Source: Phalacrocorax aristotelis (lineage: Eukaryota > Chordata > Aves > Suliformes > Phalacrocoracidae). From it: a stretch of DNA of 64,000 nucleotides. The notes below the pieces were generated by a model. It saw only the letters and a list, made by a program, of their open reading frames with translations. It searched no databases and had not been told where the DNA came from. The stretch spans positions 106,187,277 through 106,251,276 of the forward strand of contig NC_134278.1 of the NCBI RefSeq assembly GCF_949628215.1, read 5' to 3'. The position numbers and the translations under genes are program-made. Shown here one piece after another: positions 22,311 through 35,000 of the stretch (position 1 is its first letter; each line of letters opens with the position of its first letter).

Positions 22311-25300
22311 TCATCAGAATGGAAGTATACTTAATCTATTAAACACTTCAAAATCAGCTCATGCTCATTTGCATTGTATGTTTGCACAGCCTACAGTTAC
22401 TCATTGGCCAAGTCACTGTGTTATCCCAAACGGCAAAACCCATATCTGCTTTGCTTCTCTTTGTCTGACTGCTCTCCCTTTACAAAAGGATGCTTCCCAG
22501 GCACTGGCTCTTTGTTTCTCATGCCTTAGAAAGTGGGTGCCACAGCCCAGCCACTTTATGCTTTCAAGGAGTAGTACTGTGGGTCTGAAGAAACTTGGAA
22601 GTCTGTGCAGATGATGAGAAGAGACTGTGAGCAGCACTTGGAGGAGTGCGGTTATTTGATTTATAACTAGAATATAGAATGTGCTGCTCATCTAAGTAAT
22701 AATAAGCACATTATTTGAAGTTTTTTTCTTTTGCTAGATAATGCAAAGTGAAACTGGTTTTTATTAATTTATTTCCCCCATTGTTCTTTTATGATCATCC
22801 TAATTTCTAATAATTATTTTGAGCCATTTTCTTAGCTCCATTACATTAAATAAGTTCATCACCTTCACTGAAGATATATTGATTGACATTAGTTGGCAAT
22901 TTCTTCAGTCTTTTCTTAATAAGTTTTTTTTCTGTCCCCCAACATGTATTTATTGTATTACATTTGCTGTTTTCACTAACCACTGATTTCTTTTAACTGC
23001 AAACGATCTGTCACTGTAGGAATTGTGGCACTATGTGATTTAGTGTAACTTTTAGCTCTGCAGACCAGAGTTTGAATTCTTTGTATGACTTTCATAAGCC
23101 ATGTCATGCTGGGTGTCTTTAATCAGATTGCATGCTTCTATCATTTCGCTGCGTCTGAACATTAATTAGGCCTTTAGATGAGTAAATAGTTTTAATAAGT
23201 TTAGGTAAATTTTAGTAACCTGGTAAGGAAAGGGATCTTCTATAGACCAGATAACTGAAACAGTAGGAGCTATTTTCCAATGCACAAGCATATGCTGGTA
23301 AAGAGGTTTTCCTGAGTGCTGTTTGGTAAAGGTTTGTGGTTCTGTGAGGAAGTGCAGAAAAAAACAGAAACTGAGATAGGTCAGTAAGAAAGTGATCGCC
23401 ACAGCCACAGAAGTACCAATAGTCTGCCAATATTAGAAATGGTTAAAAAAAGAGGACCTTTGGGCAGAATGCTAACTACAAAGGGGATTGGATTTGTGGG
23501 CAAAGCCTCTCTTTCCTGCTGCTTGATTGCTTTTGCATTCAAAGACAGCAGATTTTTTTCCTTCTTTATAAATAAACAGAACTGGACAAAGTAATATCGG
23601 TTCCAATTTATTCTCCTACAGAAAGTAAATTGTACAATCCCAATTATAGTTAGGAAATGGTTAAAAGAAGCAGTGTGCTATTCTCATTGTTGCTACCCAA
23701 AATCAGAAACTTTCCATTTCCCTTCCTCCTCAATCAGACTGACAAGATTTGGTGATTCTGGGCTTTCCCGAGGGCACAGACCACATCCTCCTGTGGTTTG
23801 TACTGTAAGGTGTGCTGCTTTCCTGGTGTTTAGGGTATCATTCTGCAGAAGATGCTGGTGGGGATGGGGTAGGCAAGGAAATACACATTTTTATGATGCT
23901 TTCAAAATTAGAAGATGACATTGTCAACTGACTGCAAACTGGTGCTAGTATGCTCACCAGATTCTCTCACTGTTCCCTTCAGTGCAAAGGATTAATGACT
24001 TCCTAAGATGCTTGTTCATCTTCACAAAAGAAAACACTGGAAAACTACTTATGCTTGTCAGTTTTCATTCATTGCTGCACGTGAATTAGAGGCCTATAAA
24101 GGTCTAGTTCAACAAAAAATTCCAAATAATAGTAAGGCAGTAGGATTTTTTTCTTTTTAATGAGAGTTTCAGAATGGTAATATACAGATTATGTGAGCAT
24201 CAGAAGTTGTATTATAATAATATAATGTTATTATGCTATAATATCAGTGTGATGCACTTGAAACTATCAAACATTAATATATTGGCTTCTTGACAACACT
24301 TCATTGCAAACTTCATCTCTGTTGCTGTGACCTTTAACAAGCATCTTCCTTCTGTAGATTAATTTAAAGAAAGGAACAACAAGCTGTGCAGCAGAACTAA
24401 TGGGGCCTGGTTTCCTATGATAGGTGTCCAATGTCCTACAGCACCTCAGTAACCATAGATGTCCCCCATGAGTGTTTATGACCTCCCTGGTGCCCCAGTG
24501 CTCCTGTGGGCAGGATGCAGACGGTGCCATTGCTGGCTCTGAGGTCTGTTGCACGTTGGCCAGCCAAAAACCCCATGGCTGTTGAGGTCTTGTAGCAATC
24601 TGTTCTCATGCTGGAGTAACTGCTGTGGTCTCCCCACCACAACCCACGTGCAGATTTGCATTTGGAAGAGCTTTTATCTCTAAGAACCCTGTCCTGTCAG
24701 ATGTGGTTAAAACTGGCCAACAGACTCAGGATTTGTTGTAGGGGTACATCTAACGGACATAATAACAGACGGTGTGATTGCATAAGTCCCATTTCCTTGA
24801 GAAAGCAAGCAGAGATGTAGCTGCCATCAGGTTTTTGTGGCAGTAGTAGTACAACCTCCATTTTACATACTAGCACATCAGTCAATGTGAGGCTGGAGAT
24901 GGCAGCCAGGGAGACTTTGAGAAATGCAGTAGTGCAGCACAGCTGGCCATCACTGTCCCGATTAGCCCCACAGGGCCATAAACCTTCAGCTTGACCCCAC
25001 TGTATGCTCAACAACCCTGGCCTGAGCTACACCTCACCTATGACCAGCCCTAGCCACCATGACTGCCCTTGAGCCAAGCAGCTCCACGGGGCCTGGCCCT
25101 CAGCTTGCACAGAGTCTGCCCCCATGGTTCCCTTGCAACTTCAGCATCACATATGAGGAAGGTCCCAGCTCTCCTGGCTTCTGTAACACACCGTGTCTAC
25201 CCCCCAGACTCTTCCGTGGTGGCCAGGAGAAGTTATTAGTCAGACGCGGATAATCTTTACTGTGTTCCCATGAAACATTGCCTTCTCAGCAGTAATAATA

Positions 25301-28300
25301 TCCTGACTCTCAGGGGTAGTCCCAGACTGGGTCACCTCCTCTATGGAGCACAATGACTCTCTGCTCCAGGATGGGAGCAGGGTCATGGTTTTCAAAATGA
25401 AAAGGAATTACCAATGGTGGTCGCAATTTGGCTGCTTTGCTGTAGAGCTGCTTCTGGTCTGAAAACAGAAGAAAATGAATATGAGATACAAACATTGCAT
25501 ATTGTATGGGGAAAAAATGTAGTATTGTTTGCAAAATAAGCTTACAAAACTTGCTGCTTGATTTACACAGTTAATCTAATCTTTCTGTTAACAAATAGGT
25601 TTTTCAAATTTGCCATTACAGCTCTTTCACTCATTACAAATTCCTGGGACTTATCAGGTAAAATGTTCGATTTCTAATGTAGTTAGTTTTATTAACACGA
25701 TGATTTTTGCAGAAGTCTTTTCTAGCATAATTTGTTTTTAATGAGCTAGTAGGGCTTTTTTGTTCTCATAGTTGAAGAATTGTAAAAATATAATTGTACA
25801 TACTTCTTGTCAAGGTGAAATTTCCAGCTAAATGGGATTCTACCTTTCACACAAGTAAAGAGGCATCACTCCTCTGAAAAGACTTGCTTTACTTTCAAGG
25901 AATGTGTTCTCGTAAGTCAGACCTGCTAGTTATTTTAAACAGATGCAGTTGATTTAGGAAGGTACCTATGCTGGATACCCAAGATAACCCTGGTTTACGG
26001 AGTTGCTTTACTTCCACTATAAGAGATTGCCAAATGTGTTGTGAAACAAGCAGTATTTGGTGACGTTTCTAAACTAAGTAGCTACATGACTATGTAAGAA
26101 TCGTTATAATTTTCCAAACTTGACGTATGGAACATGGATGCTTGAATTTGGCTTTATGCCTGACAGAAAACCTCAATTCCATATTCTAATGGGTTGGTCT
26201 ACATGTCCCACAGAAATATCTTCAAATCTAATCAGCCTCATCTGCATAGTATTATAAAGCTACCTATGCAAAACTAGATGCAGCCACTTATTCATAATTA
26301 TCAGTATATCTTTGAATCATATTTTCATTAAGTCAGAGTGGACTTCCAGTGTGGAACTTTATATATTTTAAAGACGCCATAATACATGTGGTAATTTTGA
26401 TGTTAAAATCTACCCTTTTATTCTTTCTCCTGCTTTATCTCTATGGGCAATTAAGAAGATACATTTTTCACTGCTTGCTACTTCCAGTGCCATTCAGGAC
26501 CAAACACAGGCAGTAGTAGTGTTCCCATGGTCTTGTAGCAGGAGCCAGAAGTCAGTCTTACAAAATATATTTAAGGAAGGAAAATTGCAAGGTAATCAAC
26601 TTTCAGATTCCTGTCATCATGTCTGGGCAACACAGAAGTTAAGAACTGATAGCTCAGAGAAACGGTCTGCTTGAATACCTATCCATGCCAATCAGTAAAA
26701 GCTTGCATCATGTCTTTCTTGAAAAGAGAAGGCACTGGTACCTTCACAGGAAACACATCTGCTAGGATGGGCAGAAATGGGATTTTAGAACTAGGAATTG
26801 GATTGTATTTTTAGCTGTTAGGTCAGGTTTTTCAAAGTCCAGAAAATTTAAATGCAGATAGAAACTAGTTATGATTCATAGTGTGTGGCCAGCATTAGTT
26901 CCTCATGTGCTAACAGGAGCTGCAGTGTTTAATATTAGATCCATTTTTATAAGAGAAGAATAAAGGAGCTGGGTGATGGTGCTGTTGTGTAGTTTCCACT
27001 GAATACTGCTGCCCTTATCTGAGTATTTTTGTGGATTGAAAGAGTGGTGTGAGCTCTTGTGCAATTTTTTAACTTGAGTTTTGATTGCTTATGTTACCAC
27101 CTTGCACTATTTTCCTTTTGCTTTTGCAGTGGCCCATTTTTCTTTGTCATTTATTTTAGTTTATGATACATCTCCTTCTGAAAAGCAGTCAGCCTCGCTT
27201 TTGTGATATGTCATTCCAGAGGGTTACTTCAGCAGTTGAAAAGAAGTATGAATTTCAAAACCTCACGGCTGCAAGCAGGTTTTAAACAAACAAAACAAAA
27301 TCCTTGGGCTGTGCTGGCTGACTTTAGTGGACAGTAACTGCACAGGAAAAAAACAGATGTCATTCCAGGGCCCAGAAGAAATACAGATGAAGGTAGTGCT
27401 CCTAACCGTAGTGGTGAAAACACTCTATAATGTTGAATATTGACATCGTCTCACTATTGATAATGGTATGTAGAGAGCACTCCTTGTCAAGTATTCACTT
27501 GTATGTTGCCTCAGGTAGGAGAATTTAGGATCCAGACTGGCCCCTTTTAAAGACCTGGCATATTTGTTTTTCATGAAGCCTGCACCTGGTGGTGGGGTTC
27601 TGAGGTGCAGAACTCACCTGAGGCTGCCAAGGACCCCTTGCCCAGGGAAGTTTTTCTTCAAGGGCTTGAAAGTCTGCACTTCTACTCTAGCCAAGCAACT
27701 TCTGCACGTGGTTATTTTTATCCGTATTCCAGAATAGCTTCCATTCCCCTGGGTGCTGGATAAGCCCACAGAAATACAGTAACTATTCCAAATAAGATTT
27801 ATATATATCTCAGACCTCAATATTCATATCAATTAACACATATGACTGCATAGATTCATACAAACTAATCTTGTTCACATAAATAAGGTGCCTGAATTAG
27901 GAATCTATGCTCCCTCTACAGTCAGTGGAGAGAGGCAGTTGATAGAAGTGCTGAAGTTGCATCCTTGCAACCTCTCAGAGAGCAGAGGATGATTAGGCAT
28001 CGATGCTTAAGTGGATCAATTAAATGTTTGTAATCTAATGGAGTTACAAGTTTCCACTTCTGAAAGATGCAGTAAAAAGGGAGGGAGAAAGGTAACTGTG
28101 TCACCTTGGATGAAAGGCTATTTCACTTGCATTGAGCAGGCTGTGTATGCGCAGTCATGCTAATGGCAACCAGGAATTTAACTGGAAAACTAGGTGAGAA
28201 GGAATATAGGTAGGACAAACGGGCACATGATTGTATAAGGGGCCTCTTAGAATCATGGTCTGATGAAGACAAAGGAAAAGATGATATGCCAGACAAAGAT

Positions 28301-28455
28301 GTGGGCTGGGTTGTTCAGCTGACATCATGATTGAGCTAAAAATTTTCTTTTTGTTGCTGCTATCTTCTGGGTTTAACTGGTAGTAATGGGAAAATGGGCG
28401 GAGAGCAACTGAGTAATAGGGACGGGAAGGCAGCTTGTGGAAAGACCAATGGGGG
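22311..28455. other. Intergenic, no gene recognised
   Basis: AT-rich sequence between the CR1 fragment and the solo LTR. A slightly GC-richer part near 24400-25250 has several overlapping short frames on both strands but no protein family I can recognise. I saw no named repeat or RNA gene. Confidence 0.6.
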
Positions 28456-29031
28456 TGTCCTGGTCTCAGCTGGGATAGAGTTAAATTTCTTCGTAGTAAC
28501 TAGTATGAGACTGTTTTGGATTTTTGCTGGAAACAATGGTGATAATGTGGAGATGTTTTAGTTGTTGCTGAGTAGCGCTTACACTGGTCAAGGACTTTTT
28601 CAGCTTCCTGCGCTCTGCCGGGTGCACAAGAAACTGGGAGGGAACACAGCCAGGACAGCTGACCCAAACTGACCAAAGGGATATTCCATACCATATGACA
28701 TCATGCTCAGTATATAAAGGTGGGGGAAGAAGAAGGAAGTGGGGGATGTTTGGAGTGATGGCATTTGTCTTCCCAAGTAACCGTTACGCGTGATGGAGCC
28801 CTGCTTTCCTGGAGACGGCTGAACACCTGCCTGCCCATGGGAAATGGTGAATGAATTCCTTGTTTTGCTTTGCTTCTGCGCACAACTTTTGCTTTATCTA
28901 TTAAACTGTCTTTGTCTCAAACCATGAGTTGCCTCACTTTTACTCTTCCGATTCTCTCCCCTGTCCTACCAGGGGGGAGTGATTGAGTGGCTGCGTGGTG
29001 CTTGGTTGCTGACTGGGGCTAAACCACGACA
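28456..29031 (+). mobile_element. Solo LTR of an avian ERVL-like retrovirus
   Basis: This 576 bp element begins TGTCCTGGTCTCAGCTGGGA and ends GGGGCTAAACCACGACA, so it has TG...CA ends. The sequence resembles LTRs widespread in songbirds and other Neoaves. Its promoter carries TATATAAA at 28711-28718, and a polyadenylation signal ATTAAA lies at 28900-28905, which sets the sense strand as plus. The flanks GGGGG (28451-28455) and GCGGG (29032-29036) look like a 5 bp target-site duplication with one mismatch. No gag, pol or env sequence adjoins it, so it is a solo LTR left by recombination. The family name is from memory and approximate. Confidence 0.9.
28711..28718 (+). promoter_or_regulatory. 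TATA box of the solo LTR
   Basis: TATATAAA followed by GG lies 256 bases into the LTR, the expected place for its U3 core promoter. It is the clearest TATA element I noticed in the window. Confidence 0.6.
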
Positions 29032-32000
29032 GCGGGATGGCCTGTTTGGGACAGTATAGGAAGATAAAGAGCAGGTCTCAGTTCTGAAGCCAGCTCCCAT
29101 TGCTGCTTGTGCTGGGACTGCTGGGACAGCTGCAGAGGCTAAAGCTTGTTGTACAGGCACTGCACCTCAGCCCACTTGTGAGGTTGCTGGGACAGGTGAA
29201 CAGCTCTACAGCACTATCAGGGAGGCCAACAGGACCTCAACATGTCTTTGTTTCTGCTGCAAATATGGGCAAATACACATGACTGTTTTGAATTACCAGA
29301 GCATCCAAAATGTTAACAAAACCCTTGCTAATAATTGTATTAACTCAAAGCAGCATACTTGATAACTGCCAAAATTGTAGGTAGACCATATGTTTTGGTT
29401 ATGGTTTTGGTACAGTTTGTTCTACTCAGATTTGAAAGGATGAGATTTTTAATAAACTCTTAAGAACAAATGACTATTATGGAAACATAAGAATGAAGCA
29501 ACTGATTCATAGCTTTAGAAGTTATCTTCTGCTGCTCAGGACTGTTAATGATTTTTTGTGTTCTTAAATATTTCCTCTTTTTATTTGGGCTTTTCTGCTG
29601 TGGGTGTTGATGTCCACTGTGGCTGAGTGATTTATGGGTTCCAACGGCTTTAGACAGGAGATCATCACTGGCTGAACTTCCTGAAAGCTCAGGCTCTTTG
29701 GACCTTTCACTGGTCCAGTCTTTATGAATAATGTAGGCTATCTCCATTTTTTATATTCCTTAATTTGAAACTCTGAATAATGTTCCCTGAGCCTCATTTC
29801 TGAGCAGTCATTTATTTGGGTGACTTGGGACTACAATGACATTCTGTTGGACATTCAGATGAAGTAGTTTCCATATCTGCCTTAACATTTTACCTCTTAA
29901 CCTTCTAAATCCAGACTGCGAGTTGTCAAGGTGAGATGAATAATTTCTATGATGTCATCTATTTACTCTCGTAATGAATTTCTGTGGGTACATCCAAGGT
30001 AAGGCTTCTTTCCAGAATGGCAGGTTATGTTAAATATTCTAATAAAATTCCCCCTACTCAGGGATGAGCACAAACCTTTATAGCACTTATGTGCTACTTA
30101 GACCCTCAAAATTAGGCTTCTTTGCAGCTTAAAGGGTAGGTAGGATTTGCAAAGAGTGGTAGATTTAGTTCCTAAGTCCTTGAGGTCCATTTGTGAATCA
30201 ACATACATGCAAAGAAAAGCAGGCTGGTGTCAGCAGCAGCTGGTAGAAACAAGTCACCTTCAGACAGTAAGTTCACTCATGAACTTAAGCAGGGTTCTCT
30301 TAGTTTGTGGTTTCTTCTAATTTACACTCTAGTTACTCTTTAAAGCTCAGCCTTCCTTGAAGCAAGGCAAATTTTTATAAAATCAATCCTGAGCTGTCTG
30401 ACCATTATCTTAAATACCAACCCAAATGACTGGCTGCCTGCAGCTGGGAGAGTAGGAAGGGCCCAGAAATAAGAGCACCATAGTGCCAAATGCTCAGGAA
30501 GGTGCATTGTAGACTCCCTGGCCATGCACTGTGCTTTAAGGCATGATATGTGTGTAAATACCACAAAGTGCAGGTTCCTCTGTAAATGGCCTTAGTAAGA
30601 AACTGTCACAAGGTCCATGCACTGCAGGCTTTTCGCTCCTCATGTACAATAAAAAGAAGAGGTGAAATTGCTGCACAGAGCCTTTTGCTCTGTGACTTGC
30701 TAATTTCAGTTTCCAGACATCTCTGAGTTAGGAAATGAGTCAGATGGTTATTATTTACTCATCTGCTCTGCAGTTTCTGCTGTCTTAATCATTTTGGTTG
30801 TAGCTTGGAGTGTTACCTTCTTCAAAATAAAGGCTTGAAAGATGAGCTACTAATTGCAGTCTTCACTCCTTTGATTACAAAACAGCAATAGGTACAAGGC
30901 TGGCAGCCATATTAATGCCTGGGCTGATGTACTCTCCTGAAGTGTTTAGAGGGATCCCCCAAGTGTTTAGTCTATAAAGGGAGTTAGAAGAGATGCAGTT
31001 AGTAATACAGGGATATCCAACAGCAAGGCCATAGCCCAAGGCCTCCTACCACCCCTGTGCATGGACAGACCACAAGCCCTGCCAGCTTCTGTGCTCACAG
31101 GCCTCAGGAGTCGGAGCTGGTCCACAGAAGTGCTCCAGAAATGCCATCCTGTCTCTCAAGCCTTAGACAGCCCTGCTGTAATATGTCATATTCCATGGTT
31201 TGTCTCTTCCTAAACAAGAGCGAAAAAAACCCGCTATCCTCTTTACTAGTACTTTAATGGTCTCTAATTTTGACAAGCAGTCTCTCTCACTGCATGATGT
31301 CCCTTGCAGTCTCGTCCCACTCACATGAAAATGGAAAGAGAGTTTCACAGTGGCAACCATCTGTGAAATATTTTCTAAGCATGTGTATGTCTGTGGCAGC
31401 CATCACTGTGGTATCTGAATACCTCAACAAACCATTGCCACAGTCTCTAACTGCTCACACTTGCCTAGACGTAGGTTTAGAAAGTGTGGTATATTTTGGG
31501 GCTATCTAAAGTTTGAAGTGACTTGCAACAATGCCTGACTTGCCAGTATCATCTTCCTTCTTTATGCAGCAGTTTAGTAGCTCAGTGTCTTGTTTTCTTT
31601 TGTTATCAGAGCAGCATGGTAGAGATAACAGGCTTTTCTACAGAGTTTACATTCACCCACAACTGCTAGTGCAGTATTGTTCCTTTGATAACAAGTGCTG
31701 TTAGTGCTGTGTTTGCTATCTCTATCACTGTCACATAACTGTACTAGATGTCACTTATCATTGGACTATTGTCCTTTTTATATGTGAGTTTTTTCAGTAA
31801 CTATTAGACTTTCTCACTGCACGTCCCTGTATGATTTTTTTTTCTATAGCAGCAGCTAATGGTCCCAGTGAAATATAGGAGCTGTGGTTTGAATCCAGCC
31901 TGCAAATCCATAAAAATAAGTTGTCCCTGCCCTAGTTAAACAGCTTACAGTGTAAATAATAAAAATGGGCAGCTGGTGGGAGGAAGTTAAGCCATTTCTG

Positions 32001-35000
32001 TACTACTACATTTCTGATGCTACTAGCATTTAGTGTCCCTCTCAGAATTGTTGGCAAGATCAAGATGCTACGAGAGTGTAAGTGCTGGTTCCAGACATGC
32101 TGAGAAAAAGAGGGGAAAATAAATTAATCAGTTAGCCAAAGAGCTTATTTTTATTGCAATATGTACACAAACTGTAACACAAGTATCACACCATCATTAA
32201 GTCCTAGCCACTTACCTACTTCATTAGTTCAAGGATTGTGGTGCTTTTAATCTTTGTGATCTGGGTCATCACAGGATTCAGGCTAATGTTTGAGTCAATA
32301 CAGGGCTTCAGGTTCCTACTCCTATCACTGTGTGTTTTGCAGTCTGTCTGTTCCCACTTGAATTGAGTAAATATGAAGGAAGGCAGATTTTGAAACTTGC
32401 CTTTTTTTCTTTAATAGTCACAACAGTTAGGTTCTTTCCTTGGTTTGTTTCTAGGTTTTTAAAATGACTGACACAAAGTAATCAGGGATCAAACCCCCAC
32501 CATACTCAGCGCTGTGCAGCCTTTTTCTTCCCCAGCTCCCAGAGATGCAGGCATGAAAGTGTTTCAGGTGAGAGCAAGTTTTCTTGGCTGGGATTGTGGA
32601 TTAATTCCCTGAGCGATGTTTTATAGCAGCCTGGTACCTACCCCATATGAAAGGAGGACATCAGTGATGTGCAGGCAGTTCTCCAATGCCCTTCTCACGC
32701 TTCTCCTCTCAAAAATCAACTGCTTCTGCAGCTGACACAACCAGCAGAGAAATAATCCTCAAGTGTACCAGTCCAAAGAGTTGCAGGAGATCTCCCTGGA
32801 CAGTCAGACTGGTAGTAACATAAATAGACAGTTCTTCATACTAATTTTTAATAGGGGAACCTGGGCTCTCAGACCCCCTCTTCAAACTACCGGTGCCAAG
32901 TGTGGCATGACGACGTACACTCAGCGGTGGTGGCCGTCTTTGCTTTGGATGGAAAATTCCTTCCCTTTTTTGTCTCCAGCTTGTGATTGCCTCAGAGAAG
33001 GATGTGTTAATGTGTGCACAGGGGCTGAGGGGATGCTCACGCCCTTCAGGAAGCGTGGAGGAGTTATTCCAATAGTGATCTCCTGTGGTTGGGAGTAATT
33101 ACGTTGCTGCTACTAGAAAAGCAGTAGGGAAGATAGATGTACACACGTAGGTACCTTATCCAGTTTTGTGGGGTGGCTGCTAATTTCTAATTCAAATATC
33201 TGATATATCTAAGTGTGCAAGATCCTCAGAGAGAACTTGCGTGGGGAAAAATAAGGTCTGTACTTAGGGAAACCTCTTTGCAATGGAAAATAGGCTGGTG
33301 AGGCAGTCTGATGGTAAGAAAAACTATACCTCTCTCAAATTGTATTCATTCCCTGTCTTCCTATATGAAAATGCAGGAATAAGCAGGTAACAGTATTGCC
33401 TAACACCCACCTGTCCTGCTGGAATAACTGGGCTCGTGTTGGTCTTCTTCTGCAGCAGGTTTGTTAACCCATCTGATAGGATAGAAGAGGAAGTGACTGT
33501 TAGAAGGAAAACTGGAATTTTCATGATCATACCATCAGTTTGATCTGAAAGTGTTGCAAGTGGACTGGGAGGAGTCCAGACTGGAATTGAACCTGGGAAG
33601 AGGTTTGGAAGCTGTGGAAGCACACACAGAAGCACAGCAGGGAAGGCAAAGGGGGATAGTGATAAAAAGACGCCCAAAGAAAAACCCTGGGAGAAGTGAG
33701 TGAAATAAGCAAGTTCAAGTAAAGGTGACTTTACTTGAGACTTATACCTAGTTGACAATTAGGTTTTATTAACAAGAATATGATTTTTCTGTTGATATAT
33801 ATATTGCTAGTAAAAACTGCACTCTGCATACAGAGCTATAAAAAGTGTACGCCAGTATACTCTGTTTTCCTGTGTGTAACTGGACTAAACCATACCAGTA
33901 TAATTGCTGCTATGCCAGAAAGGCATTATGCTTCTCTGTGTTAGCATAATTAAAGTAGCAGAACTTGTAAGCATAGACGAGTCCTTGAAGACCTTGGAAT
34001 CCTGTTTGGAGTCAGGCAGAGCTGCTGGTCTCATTTGTGTCGCATCGCTTTTTGAAAATATTTTTCTGTTTTGGTTTTTGCAGAGAAGTATTTCCTCATT
34101 ACAACTCTCTCTCAGAGTACTGTATGCACTTAACAGTGTATGCTCGTTTGTTTCTGAAAGGTTTCTTCTTAATGTGTGGGGCTGCTGAAGCTTTGAAGAG
34201 AAATCCTGGATCACTTTTATAATGAGGTATGGAAAGTGAACTGTGGAAATATGTGGACTTGACTATAACTTCCCTAGGTCATCTGGGAGTTTTGATTGTC
34301 CAAGGGATGAAAGAGTTCAATGTTAAGACTATCCCAGAAACATGAAGTTCTTGAAGGAAATACTAATCATCATCACATGGATCTTAAACCCTAGCACGTC
34401 CTGAGATTTCAAGCATTTACACTGTACTCCTTACTTCAAAGGAAATATGCCTGAAGGGAGCAGTAAGATGATTCACAATAAAGTCCATAAATATTATAAG
34501 GCAGTAAAAATATGTTCCTGAACAATTAATAACATTAACATTAATACCCTGTCTGAAATACTGTGATTTCAGCAAAATGTATGGGAGAAGATTCTGACCT
34601 CCCTCATCCTTTGAGAAAGGCAGCAGCACCATCCAAGTACTAGGGAAAAGAATAGCAAAGGATTGTCATGCCTCAGCCCTTGGAAAAGATAAGCTAGATC
34701 CAGAAAGTACGAGAGGCATTTCTACACACGTCAGTGCAGAGAGGGGACATACTTTTCTCTGAAGCACTTGAAATTCTTTATCTGTTTATGAGGAGTTAGA
34801 GCAACAGTAATCAATGAGATATTGGCTAAGAAACTTGTGAAGTAATTGGGAGGATTTTAAATGGAGCAAAGAAACCTTGGGGGTTGTACATATATGTACA
34901 ACCATCTTTCTCTGAAGAGAGTGAGAAATGGCTTTGTTCTGTGGTCCGAATACTGCTAAAAGGAAAGGGACACTCTCTTTGCTCAAACAAGAAGGATCCT

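Noticed and set aside
28711..29031. Possibility that the LTR belongs to a full provirus.
   Set aside because: Neither flank carries retroviral coding sequence or a second LTR within the window, and the flanking 5 bp look like a target-site duplication around a single LTR.
31889..31899. GGTTTGAATCC, resembling a tRNA B box.
   Set aside because: No A box at the right spacing and no cloverleaf could be formed around it.
33324..33758. 144-codon minus-strand frame rich in Leu, Ser, Phe and Pro.
   Set aside because: Composition looks like a chance frame and I see no domain or splice context.
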